From Peptococcaceae bacterium (lineage in GTDB: Bacteria > Bacillota > Peptococcia > DRI-13 > UBA5745), in assembly GCA_031264885.1 (NCBI GenBank), contig JAISDM010000025.1, positions 1-8,896 on the forward strand: 8,896 bases of DNA. The letters run 5' to 3'. Shown here piece by piece: positions 1-5,782 of this stretch. Within the stretch, counting starts at the first letter, position 1, and every line of letters starts with the position of its first letter. Below the pieces are notes generated by a model. That model was not told the origin of the DNA. It saw only the letters and a program-made list of their open reading frames with translations, and did no database searches. The translations under genes were made by a program, and so were the position numbers.

Positions 1-282
1 TATGCCGAAGGTTCCGCCGAAACGGAGGGGGAGGTATACGCGATCTATTTTCACCCCGATTATTGGGGGACTCCCGTTACGCACAGCGCTTTCCGGTTTT
101 GCCTGAACCGTCTGGAGGAACGCGGATTCACGAAGATATTCATATGGGTTTTGGAGAAAAACACGCGGGCGCGGAGGTTTTATGAGAAATACGGTTTTGT
201 CCTGGACGGGGCGGCGCAGTCCATTGATTTGGGCGCGCCGCTGACGGAGGTTCGCTACTCGAAGATGTGCCGGGGGCGTTAG
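1..282 (+). CDS. GNAT-family N-acetyltransferase, 3' part (5' end outside window)
   Basis: Frame 1 is open from the first base to a TAG at 280-282, giving 93 residues. The pattern is the C-terminal half of a GCN5-related acetyltransferase, which moves an acetyl group from acetyl-CoA to an amine. A beta strand (EVYAIYFHPDYWG) is followed by an amphipathic helix, a strand (FTKIFIWVLEKN) and the family-typical tail RARRFYEKYGFVLDG near residues 57-70. One oddity is the acetyl-CoA pyrophosphate loop, normally R/Q-x-x-G-x-G/A, which here reads YWGTPVT and lacks the usual glycine spacing, so activity may be altered. The stop lies one base before the GTG of the HAD gene, so the two are probably co-transcribed and translationally coupled. 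The substrate cannot be told. A decayed copy of this 3' end is present at 3903-3962. Confidence 0.85.
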   Translation, partial: YAEGSAETEGEVYAIYFHPDYWGTPVTHSAFRFCLNRLEERGFTKIFIWVLEKNTRARRFYEKYGFVLDGAAQSIDLGAPLTEVRYSKMCRGR

Positions 283-283
283 T

Positions 284-1120
284 GTGAAAAAAACCTTGTA
301 CATATCCGATCTCGACGGGACGCTGCTGAACCGCTCCGCTGAGTTGTCGGAATACACAAAAACCGCGCTGAACGCTATGATCGCGCAGGGACTCAACTTC
401 ACCGCCGCCACGGCGCGGACGCTGGCTTCCGCGTCTAAAATACTGAGCGGACTGACGCTGCGCGTCCCCGTTGTTTTGATGAACGGCGTATTGATTTATG
501 ACATGGAGCGGCAGGACTATGTTCAGGTCAGCGCGTTCGCGCCGGAAACCGTTGAGACGGTAGTTGGCGTATTGAGGCGGTTTGAGACTACGGGCTTCAT
601 GTACGAACTCGATCATGGCGCGCTTACGGTATACCACGAATCTCTCGAACGAAAGCCGCTGCGTGATTTTGCGGCGGAGCGCAAGGCGCGTTATTATAAG
701 TCCTTCCGGCACACCGGCAGCTTTGCGGACGTATCGCCGGAACACATCATATATTTCACTTTGCTTGATACGCGGGAACGGCTTCAGCCTGTGCGCGACG
801 CGCTTGCGGCGCGGCCCGGCCTGAACTTGGCGATGTACAGGGATGTATACAGCGAGGATTTGTGGTTTCTGGAATTATTCGGCGCGGAGGCGTCCAAGCA
901 AAACGCCGTGAACTATCTGCGGCAGGCGTACGGGTTTGAGCGGGTGGTCGGGTTTGGCGACAATCTCAATGATCTTCCGATGTTCGCGGCCTGTGACGTG
1001 CGGGTCGCGGTAGAAAACGCGCAGCCGGAGGTGAAGGCCGCCGCGGACCATATCTGCGGGGCGAACGGCGCCGACGGCGTGGCGCGGTGGTTAAGCGGCG
1101 GCGGGGAGGACGAGATGTAA
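284..1120 (+). CDS. Cof-type HAD-IIB family phosphatase
   Basis: A 278-residue cytoplasmic hydrolase of the haloacid dehalogenase superfamily, subfamily IIB (Cof/YbiV-like), which dephosphorylates small phosphorylated metabolites with Mg2+. All four motifs are visible: motif I SDLDGTLL (nucleophile Asp9, acid/base Asp11), motif II TART with Thr43, the motif III lysine Lys205 in ASKQNAV, and motif IV GFGDNLNDLPM with Asp226 and Asp230 binding metal. The cap domain lies between about residues 85 and 190, and the length is normal. The start is GTG at 284, chosen because it sits one base after the acetyltransferase stop and places motif I at the usual distance from the N-terminus; ribosomes probably reinitiate there. 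The substrate is unknown, since this family is promiscuous. No terminator hairpin is visible in the 24 bases separating it from the convergent hydrolase. Confidence 0.93.
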   Translation: MKKTLYISDLDGTLLNRSAELSEYTKTALNAMIAQGLNFTAATARTLASASKILSGLTLRVPVVLMNGVLIYDMERQDYVQVSAFAPETVETVVGVLRRFETTGFMYELDHGALTVYHESLERKPLRDFAAERKARYYKSFRHTGSFADVSPEHIIYFTLLDTRERLQPVRDALAARPGLNLAMYRDVYSEDLWFLELFGAEASKQNAVNYLRQAYGFERVVGFGDNLNDLPMFAACDVRVAVENAQPEVKAAADHICGANGADGVARWLSGGGEDEM

Positions 1121-1144
1121 CGTCGGAACAATGGCAGCCGGCGG

Positions 1145-2086
1145 TTATGAGCAGGATTCAAGCGCCTTGTCTATAAAAGCGATGACGCCGTCCGCGACTT
1201 CATTTCTAATCGCCGGCTCATTGTGAATCTCATGGCGGAAGCCGGAATACACTTGCGTTTTTACAAAACGGTGTCCTGTATCCCAGAGGGCGTTTGCCGT
1301 ATGATACACGCCTTCGCCAAAATTGCCCACGGGATCCTGATCGCCCGCGATCAGATAGACTGGCAGATCTATCGGTACCTTCGCCGCCCAGTCCTCGCTT
1401 TCGGTGAAGCGATACAGTTCGGTGAAGTCATATAAGAATTGATTCGTCAGCGGATGGTTTAAATTATTGAACGGATCCGACGCGTAGTCGGCGCCTACGG
1501 CGGGGTCCACCGCCAGCCAGGCGTTGGGATCGGCGGGGTTCTCGTAACGGTATGCGATACTTGCGGACTCTGTGTCGGTGAGTTCGATGCCGGGTTCACC
1601 GCCTTTCCCCGCTTCTATGGCGGCTTTAAGCTTTTGATACCGCGGTTCCATACCCTTTTGCCGCGCGACGGCGCCGCAGTAAATCGCGGCTTTTACGCCG
1701 CTGCCGTGGAGCGCCGTATACGCCCTGGTGATCATGGAGCCCCAGCTGTGGCCGAAAATAACGAACGGCAGGCCCGGGAACGCGTCTTCGGTGATTTTTC
1801 GGAGGGTATGCTCGTCCTCTATGGCGGTGAGCCAGCCTTTATCCCCCGAATCGCCCCAGGTATCTGAATCCGCCGCCGTCTTGCCGTGGGCGGCGTGATC
1901 GTCGGCGCAAACCACGAAACCGGCGTCAAGCATTCTGTAAATCATGTGCGTGTATCTGCGGGAATGTTCATTGAGTCCGTGTACGATCTGGACAATTGCC
2001 CGCGGCTTGAGGATGGGCGTATATATCCAGCCCTGGATGGTGTCGCGCCCGTTGTACGACGCAAAGTTAATTTCTCTGACAGACAT
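1145..2086 (-). CDS. Alpha/beta hydrolase, lysophospholipase/monoacylglycerol lipase-like (Hydrolase_4)
   Basis: A 313-residue serine hydrolase with no signal peptide. The catalytic triad is readable: nucleophile elbow GHSWGS with Ser114, acidic residue probably Asp251 in AGDQDPVG, and His285 in SGFRHEIHNE. The HGLNEHSRRY segment near residues 36-45 matches the oxyanion-hole region of monoglyceride lipases and lysophospholipase L2-like proteins (serine aminopeptidase S33 fold). It likely cleaves lipid or other carboxylic esters, but the substrate is not determinable. The start ATG at 2084-2086 has a strong ggaggg ribosome binding site at 2095-2100. That site and the ATG lie inside the tail of a decayed antitoxin reading frame that runs on to 2067, so this gene takes the place normally held by a toxin gene. 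It converges with the HAD gene. Confidence 0.9.
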   Translation of the reverse strand: MSVREINFASYNGRDTIQGWIYTPILKPRAIVQIVHGLNEHSRRYTHMIYRMLDAGFVVCADDHAAHGKTAADSDTWGDSGDKGWLTAIEDEHTLRKITEDAFPGLPFVIFGHSWGSMITRAYTALHGSGVKAAIYCGAVARQKGMEPRYQKLKAAIEAGKGGEPGIELTDTESASIAYRYENPADPNAWLAVDPAVGADYASDPFNNLNHPLTNQFLYDFTELYRFTESEDWAAKVPIDLPVYLIAGDQDPVGNFGEGVYHTANALWDTGHRFVKTQVYSGFRHEIHNEPAIRNEVADGVIAFIDKALESCS

Positions 2087-2177
2087 TTTTTGATCCCTCC
2101 AGTATCCTTATCTCGTTCCATATGCTTTTTAAATTCTCCGGCGCCGCGTCAAAATCCTTCGCCATTCGGGGCCGTTT

Positions 2178-2187
2178 GAATTTTTCC
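2178..2187. repeat. Left target site duplication of the MITE
   Basis: GAATTTTTCC directly abuts the left terminal inverted repeat and is identical to 2341-2350 at the other end. Confidence 0.85.
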
Positions 2188-2340
2188 GGCCTGTAAAATT
2201 GGGTGCATCCGTTGCATCCATTCTTCGTCATTCCGGGCTTGTCCCGGAATCCAGAAAGGCGGCAGATGTGTGAATGGATTCCGGCATAAAGCCGGAATGA
2301 CAGGAATAAGTGGGGCGCTGTGTACCCAATTTTACAGGTC
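2188..2340. mobile_element. 153-bp MITE with 20-bp TIRs and 10-bp target duplication
   Basis: The left end GGCCTGTAAAATTGGGTGCA (2188-2207) and the reverse complement of the right end GACCTGTAAAATTGGGTACA (2321-2340) match at 18 of 20 positions. The element is flanked by perfect direct repeats GAATTTTTCC at 2178-2187 and 2341-2350, the footprint of a transposition event. It encodes nothing. Its inside consists of two REP-like hairpins in opposite orientation: 2230-2250 (ATTCCGGG stem) and 2278-2298 (ATTCCGGC stem), each embedded in GTCATTCCGG...CCGGAATCCA. It must have been moved by a transposase encoded elsewhere. The family is not identified. Confidence 0.9.
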
Positions 2341-2350
2341 GAATTTTTCC
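2341..2350. repeat. Right target site duplication of the MITE
   Basis: GAATTTTTCC directly abuts the right terminal inverted repeat and is identical to 2178-2187. Joining the two copies restores the antitoxin-like reading GKIQ on the minus strand. Confidence 0.85.
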
Positions 2351-2366
2351 ACATCGCGAGGGGCGC

Positions 2367-2395
2367 TTGCTCAAGGGGAATAAATACGCTATACT
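2367..2395 (+). promoter_or_regulatory. Predicted sigma-70-type promoter of the AlbA_2 regulator gene
   Basis: TTGCTC (2367-2372) and TATACT (2390-2395) are separated by 17 bases and lie about 55 bases upstream of the GTG start of the regulator. The -10 hexamer differs from TATAAT at one position, while the -35 is only partly conserved. The -10 half lies inside the direct repeat that recurs at 3830-3909, where the counterpart is TATACC and no -35 is recognisable. Confidence 0.5.
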
Positions 2396-2452
2396 GCAAA
2401 CATGAGAAGGCCGGCAAGGTGAGACGGTTCCTAAGATGGGGAGGGGATAACG
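2373..2452 (+). repeat. Direct repeat, copy A, upstream of the AlbA_2 gene
   Basis: The stretch beginning AAGGGGAATAAATACGCTAT recurs at 3830, immediately at the end of the regulator gene. The two copies align over about 80 bases with few substitutions and small indels; GCAAACATGA, AAGGCCGGCAA and GAGACGGTT are shared blocks. This copy contains the predicted -10 and ends at the ribosome binding site of the gene. Confidence 0.85.
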
Positions 2453-3840
2453 TGAAGGTCGGGAAAGAAAACGAGGTACTGGAATTCAAGAAGACGACCG
2501 GTGAGCTGAACGAAGGCGTCATTTCGATGGCGGCCATTCTCAACAAACATGGCGGCGGCGAGTTGTATTTCGGCGTTCGCAGCGACGGCGTTCCCCTTGG
2601 CATGGACATCTCTGACAAGACGCTGCGCGACGTGAGCCAAGCGGTGGGCAGCCATCTCGAACCGAGGATTTACCCGGAAATCAACGAAATCTATATCGAC
2701 GGGAAATCCTGTATCCATGTGGCGTTCTCCGGGGATAAAGCGCCATATCTTGCCTTTGGCAGACCCTATATCCGTGTCGCGGACGAAGACCGCCAGATGT
2801 CCGCCGCAGAGTTGGAGAAGTTTATCCTCCAGAAAAATGTCGGGAAGGATGTTTGGGACAGTGAATGGTCTGCTAAAACGGTCGAAGATGTGGACGAGGA
2901 TGTGCTAAGAGAGTATCTGGATAGGGCAAACCGGGCGGGACGCATCAATTTCACATATACCACAAGAGAAGAAGTGCTGAACAAACTGAGCGTGACCGAT
3001 GGAGAGAAGCTAAACAATGCCGCCTATATTTTGTTCTGCGGTTCACCTATGCTTGAAGTGCAGATGGCTATTTTTGCCGGCACGGAAAGACTTACATTCA
3101 ACGATATTATGAGGGAAAGCGGCAGTGTTCTCTCATTGGCTAAAACCGCGGAAACCTATGTACGCAACTACATCAGATGGCGGGTCGAGTTTAACGGCTC
3201 TCTGCAACGCAAGGAAATCCCAGAAATACCTATGGACGCTGTGCGGGAGGCCATCATCAACTCATTTTGCCATAGAGATTTTCGCTCGTCACAAAACAAC
3301 GAAGTTACGCTATACAAAGACCGCGTTGAGATATATAATCCAGGCACATTCCCCGAGGGTTTGACGCCCCAGGACTTCATAAAGGGCAGTGAGCGCTCTG
3401 TCCCGCGCAATCCTGTATTAGCGCAGCTTATGTATTATTCCAGAGACATCGAACACTTTGGCACCGGACTGAAGCGAATCACAAAAGAGTGTGATGAGGC
3501 AGGTGTTAAGGTTGAGTTTCAAATGCTCAAAAAAGGCTTTGCCGTGGTGTTTTATCGTCCGGACGAAGATTACGGCACATCAGGGGAAAATTCTAAAGAG
3601 ACGAATGATGGCTCATTAAATGGCTCTATAAACGTCTCATTAAATGAGGTTGAGCAGACTTTGCTTGCGCTGATTAAAGATAAGCCCGCAATCACTTGGG
3701 ATGAAGCGGCGCAGTGCATCTCCAAATCCAGAAGAACGGTACAACGGTATTTCAAAGGCTTAAAAGATAAAAACACCATCCGGCGCGTCGGCTCCAAGAA
3801 AGACGGATATTGGGAAATTATCGCGCCCAAAGGGGAATAA
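2452..3840 (+). CDS. AlbA_2 / HATPase_c_4 / winged-helix DNA-binding regulator
   Basis: A 462-residue protein of the family annotated as Schlafen AlbA_2 or 'RNA-binding/putative DNA-binding domain-containing protein'. Residues about 8-125 form the AlbA_2 domain (LEFKKTTGELNEGV, AILNKHGGGELYFGV, YIRVADEDRQM). Residues about 262-345 form the RecG-like HATPase_c_4 module (MDAVREAIINSFCHRDF, VEIYNPGTFPEGL, RNPVLAQLMYYSRDIEHFGTG). Residues about 397-458 form a C-terminal winged helix (ISKSRRTVQRYFKGLKDKN). A Ser/Asn-rich linker (SLNGSINVSLN) precedes the winged helix. The role is probably transcriptional regulation or nucleic-acid binding; its targets are unknown. The start is GTG 2452, chosen for the ggggagggg site at 2438-2446 and family-typical N-terminus; an earlier in-frame ATG at 2320 would begin inside the MITE. 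Base composition in the middle is more AT-rich than in neighbours, and the gene is bracketed by direct repeats, hinting at acquisition as a unit. Confidence 0.88.
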   Translation: MKVGKENEVLEFKKTTGELNEGVISMAAILNKHGGGELYFGVRSDGVPLGMDISDKTLRDVSQAVGSHLEPRIYPEINEIYIDGKSCIHVAFSGDKAPYLAFGRPYIRVADEDRQMSAAELEKFILQKNVGKDVWDSEWSAKTVEDVDEDVLREYLDRANRAGRINFTYTTREEVLNKLSVTDGEKLNNAAYILFCGSPMLEVQMAIFAGTERLTFNDIMRESGSVLSLAKTAETYVRNYIRWRVEFNGSLQRKEIPEIPMDAVREAIINSFCHRDFRSSQNNEVTLYKDRVEIYNPGTFPEGLTPQDFIKGSERSVPRNPVLAQLMYYSRDIEHFGTGLKRITKECDEAGVKVEFQMLKKGFAVVFYRPDEDYGTSGENSKETNDGSLNGSINVSLNEVEQTLLALIKDKPAITWDEAAQCISKSRRTVQRYFKGLKDKNTIRRVGSKKDGYWEIIAPKGE

Positions 3841-3909
3841 ATACGCTATACCGCAAACATGAAAAGGCCGGCAATATGGAGACGGTTTCTAAGGTGATGG
3901 GGAATACGG
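3830..3909 (+). repeat. Direct repeat, copy B, at the 3' end of the AlbA_2 gene
   Basis: Second copy of the repeat at 2373-2452. It starts inside the last codons of the regulator (the shared GGGGAATAA supplies the stop codon) and runs into a GNAT 3'-end relic. The putative -10 is TATACC and has no good -35, so promoter activity is doubtful. Each copy carries an ATG-led mini-frame (ATG at 2402 and 3859) of 6 and 12 codons that I do not regard as genes. Confidence 0.85.
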
Positions 3910-3962
3910 TTTTGTTCTTGACAGGGCGACGCTGACGCAGCCATTGATTTAGGCGCGCCAGA
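3903..3962 (+). pseudogene. Relic of a GNAT acetyltransferase 3' end
   Basis: The bases read in one frame as EYGFVLDRATLTQPLI followed by a stop. They match the end of the acetyltransferase at 1-282 (EKYGFVLDG...QSIDLGAP), with shared DNA blocks ATACGGTTTTGT, CCATTGATTT and GGCGCGCC and small indels between. The remainder of the gene is absent. It is a fragment left by duplication or recombination and lies 5' of the flavoprotein gene, much as the intact copy lies 5' of the HAD gene. Confidence 0.75.
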
Positions 3963-3994
3963 AGAGAGAGATGGGATAAAAAGGGAGGATTCAC

Positions 3995-4570
3995 ATGAAA
4001 ATCATTGGATTTAACGCAAGCCCACGCAGAAACGGCAATACCGCGTGGGCGATGGGTCAGATAATGGAGAGCGCGGCGGAAGCGGGCGCGGAAACACGGA
4101 TTTTTCACTCCGGCGAACTTAACATCAGCCCCTGCAAGGGCTGTTTGGGCTGCGCGAAAGGCGGCGGATGCGTCGTTGACGACGATATGCGGGAAATTTA
4201 CGCCGCGCTTAAACAGAGCGATGGGCTTGTTCTCGGCTCTCCGCTTTATATGGCGCAAATGAGCGGCCAGGCGAAGGTGTTCACGGACAGACTGTTCGCG
4301 CAAATCACTCCGCGATTCTCGCCGCGTTTCAACGAGGAAAACGCCGGGAAGAGGCTGATTCTCGTGTTTACGCAGGGGAACCCAGACCAAAGCAGGTTTC
4401 AGGCGTATTATGATTACACAAGGGATATGTTTCGGATGTTGGAATTTGACGTTCAGGATTTCATCGTCGCGGCCGGAACCCGCGGCGGGCAGGCAAGCGA
4501 AAATACTGAGCTGCGCGACCTTCTGCGTGAAGCCGGGCAGAAACTCGCGCGTGGAATCTCCACTTATTAA
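3995..4570 (+). CDS. Iron-sulfur flavoprotein, NADPH-dependent FMN reductase-like (Isf family)
   Basis: A 191-residue cytoplasmic flavodoxin-fold protein. The N-terminus MKIIGFNASPRRNGNT holds the FMN phosphate-binding loop (residues 8-15). A compact cysteine motif, Cys47, Cys50, Cys53 and Cys59 (CX2CX2CX5C), matches the 4Fe-4S motif of archaeal and clostridial iron-sulfur flavoproteins; some relatives of the FMN-reductase type keep the cysteines without a proven cluster. VLGSPLYMAQMSGQAKVFTDR (about 78-98) is the conserved second flavin-contact segment. It probably transfers electrons or reduces small molecules such as quinones, oxygen species or nitro compounds, with the partner unknown. 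The start ATG at 3995 has gggagg at 3983-3988. It stands alone between a relic and the bla-type locus, and no clear promoter or terminator is visible. Confidence 0.9.
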   Translation: MKIIGFNASPRRNGNTAWAMGQIMESAAEAGAETRIFHSGELNISPCKGCLGCAKGGGCVVDDDMREIYAALKQSDGLVLGSPLYMAQMSGQAKVFTDRLFAQITPRFSPRFNEENAGKRLILVFTQGNPDQSRFQAYYDYTRDMFRMLEFDVQDFIVAAGTRGGQASENTELRDLLREAGQKLARGISTY

Positions 4571-4577
4571 AATAGAT

Positions 4578-4630
4578 TTGACCGTCCATTCTATTTGTGA
4601 TAGACTACATATAATAAATGATAGAATGGA
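4578..4630 (+). promoter_or_regulatory. Predicted promoter/operator of the blaI-blaR1-like locus
   Basis: TTGACC (4578-4583) and TAGACT (4601-4606) are 17 bases apart; a second possible -10, TATAAT, sits at 4610-4615. A perfect 10-bp inverted repeat, TCCATTCTAT (4585-4594) and ATAGAATGGA (4621-4630), encloses the -10 region. GACTACATAT (4603-4612) resembles one half of the GACTACA/TGTAGTC-type operators bound by BlaI/MecI repressors, but the second half is degenerate. The right arm merges into the ribosome binding site of blaI. This is the arrangement expected for an autoregulated repressor operon. Operator identity is inference. Confidence 0.55.
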
Positions 4631-4638
4631 GGGCGAAA

Positions 4639-4805
4639 ATGGCTGATTACCGACTGGCGGAAGCGGAATCGCGCTTTGCCGATTTGATATGGGAACACGC
4701 GCCGATTCACTCTCCCAAACTCGCGGAGATGACGGCGGAGGTTATGAAGTGGAGGAAGTCAAACGTCTGATTGACGAATACAGGGAGGGCGGTTGCGATG
4801 AGTAA
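4639..4805 (+). pseudogene. blaI: BlaI/MecI-family transcriptional repressor, internal deletion and frameshift
   Basis: Starting at ATG 4639, the frame gives MADYRLAEAESRFADLIWE and continues to ...KWRKSNV, stopping at 4770 after 43 codons. This is the start of the BlaI winged helix up to the W-(K/R)-K-S position. In another frame the same DNA then reads YEVEEVKRLIDEYREGGCDE and stops at 4803-4805, overlapping the sensor ATG as in intact operons; that is the BlaI C-terminal dimerisation-helix end. The recognition helix and most of the C-terminal domain, roughly 60-70 codons judged from a normal length near 125, are missing. The junction lies in GTGGAGGAAGTC, which fits both the W-R-K-S codons and the E-V-E-E-V codons, suggesting deletion between short homologous stretches. 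The 43-residue peptide should not repress. Confidence 0.85.
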
Positions 4806-5601
4806 CCTCTTTGTGACTGTGCTGAATATGAGCGTTACAGCGGCGTTTGTTATTGCCGCCCTGTGTTTGGCGCGGCTGGCGCTGCGGCGGATGCGCGCGC
4901 CGAAATGGATAAGCTGCGCGCTGTGGGCGGCGGCGGGGTTCAGGCTTGTGTTCCCTTTCTCAATCGAAGGGTTGTTCAGCCTGGTACCGCTTAATGCTGA
5001 GATTATCCCGCGGGACATAGCTATGCGCACAATCCCGCGCATTGACAGCGGGATAAGGGTTATTGACGACGCCGTAAGCGCGGTTTTGCCCGCTGCCACG
5101 CCTGCCGCGAGCATGAACCCTTTGCAAGCGTGGATCGCTGTCGGCGAGTATGTATGGATTTTTGGCGTCGCGGCAATGGTTGTGTATGCCGCGAATTCAT
5201 ATGTTCGCTTGGTTTGCCGCAGGGACAGTGTGGCGGCGCCGTTTGTCTACGGTTTTGTCAAGCCCAAAATACACATTCCGGGCGGATTGTCGGGGGAAGC
5301 GCTTCGCTATGTCACGCTTCACGAGCAGACGCACATCCGGCGGCGCGATTACCTTGTGAAGCTGTTCGCGTTCGCGCTGCTATGCGTACATTGGTTCAAC
5401 CCGTTTGCCTGGCTTGCGTTCGCGCTGCTCTGCGCGGATATGGAGATGGCCTGCGATGAGCGCGTTCTGCGTGAATTGGGAATGGGCGCTAAGGCGGGTT
5501 ATTCGCAAACGCTTTTGTCGCTGTCAATAAATCGCCGCATACTAAGCGCGCCGCCGATCGCGTTTGGCGAGGGCGGCATAAAAGAGAGAGTGAATTTATG
5601 A
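4798..5601 (+). CDS. blaR1: BlaR1/MecR1-like M56 family membrane metallopeptidase, C-terminally truncated
   Basis: A 267-residue product from ATG 4798 with gggagg at 4783-4788; the start overlaps the old blaI stop. Hydrophobic segments lie near residues 4-26, 38-55, 113-134 and 188-212. The zinc-protease signature HEQTH (His175, Glu176, His179) followed by IRRRDYLVK, and the downstream ADMEMACDERVL segment supplying the third metal ligand, are intact. In the family this protein senses a cell-wall signal and cleaves or inactivates the BlaI repressor. Usual members continue with another membrane helix and an extracellular sensor domain; here the frame ends after AFGEGGIKERVNL. The stretch between YVRL and DSVAAPFVYG also seems about 15-20 residues shorter than usual, a possible in-frame deletion. 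With its repressor broken and sensor domain lost, function is doubtful. Confidence 0.85.
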   Translation: MSNLFVTVLNMSVTAAFVIAALCLARLALRRMRAPKWISCALWAAAGFRLVFPFSIEGLFSLVPLNAEIIPRDIAMRTIPRIDSGIRVIDDAVSAVLPAATPAASMNPLQAWIAVGEYVWIFGVAAMVVYAANSYVRLVCRRDSVAAPFVYGFVKPKIHIPGGLSGEALRYVTLHEQTHIRRRDYLVKLFAFALLCVHWFNPFAWLAFALLCADMEMACDERVLRELGMGAKAGYSQTLLSLSINRRILSAPPIAFGEGGIKERVNL

Positions 5602-5782
5602 TCCGGGAAAGGTTGAAAGCTGGGTTGCGGCGCGTGACGGAGCGCAGTATGTCGTTATGGTGAATCTTGAGTATGGATATGTTGAGCAATATGACATAGA
5701 AACCGTCATCGCGCGCGGGGATAACGCGGGGCAAAACACCGGCGGCGCGTTATTACAGCCAATCCCCGCGCTTCAGGAATGA
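5594..5782 (+). pseudogene. C-terminal remnant of the BlaR1-like gene
   Basis: Just past the truncated M56 frame another frame opens without any start codon or ribosome binding site: YDPGKVESWVAARDGAQYVV, then MVNLEYGYVEQYDIETVIAR, ending at a TGA at 5780-5782. It has protein-like composition with alternating strands and is read in the same direction as the M56 gene. I interpret it as the end of the original sensor protein, separated by an internal deletion that also shifted the frame. No specific domain family can be named with confidence. Confidence 0.55.

Larger units (their letters stand above)
2067..2375 (-). pseudogene. Decayed RelB/DinJ-type antitoxin 3' end, split by a MITE
   Basis: On the minus strand the segment reads MAKDFDAAPENLKSIWNE before ending at 2067. 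This aligns with the C-terminus IAEDFDAPLEDFREYI of the intact antitoxin at 8042-8323, including near-identical DNA (2139-2160 against 8075-8096). If the MITE at 2188-2340 is removed, the upstream bases in another frame read GKIQ, matching KGKIQ of the intact protein, followed by a frame-shifting insertion of about 10 bases. So this appears to be a relB-like gene with its N-terminus lost, frameshifted, and hit by a mobile element. Seen directly: the similarity and the split. Inference: that it was once a working antitoxin gene; the homologous stretch is short. Its final codons overlap the start of the hydrolase gene. Confidence 0.55.

Noticed and set aside
140..745. Minus-strand frame of 201 codons
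   Set aside because: It is a shadow of the GNAT and HAD genes, whose motifs are clear on the + strand.
2227..2301. Two hairpins read as a bidirectional terminator or as a CRISPR-like pair
   Set aside because: There are no T-runs after the stems, and there are only two units in opposite orientation without regular spacers; they belong to the inside of the MITE.
2320..2451. N-terminal extension of the AlbA_2 protein from ATG 2320
   Set aside because: It would begin inside the MITE end and before the predicted promoter. GTG 2452 has a strong ribosome binding site and gives the family N-terminus.
2067..2618. Minus-strand frame of 183 codons read as one gene
   Set aside because: It crosses the MITE and the start of the AlbA_2 gene. 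Only the last roughly 40 codons carry the antitoxin-like signal; the rest is chance translation through the element.
3818..4390. Minus-strand frame of 190 codons
   Set aside because: It is antisense to the flavoprotein and repeat copy B, with no family features.
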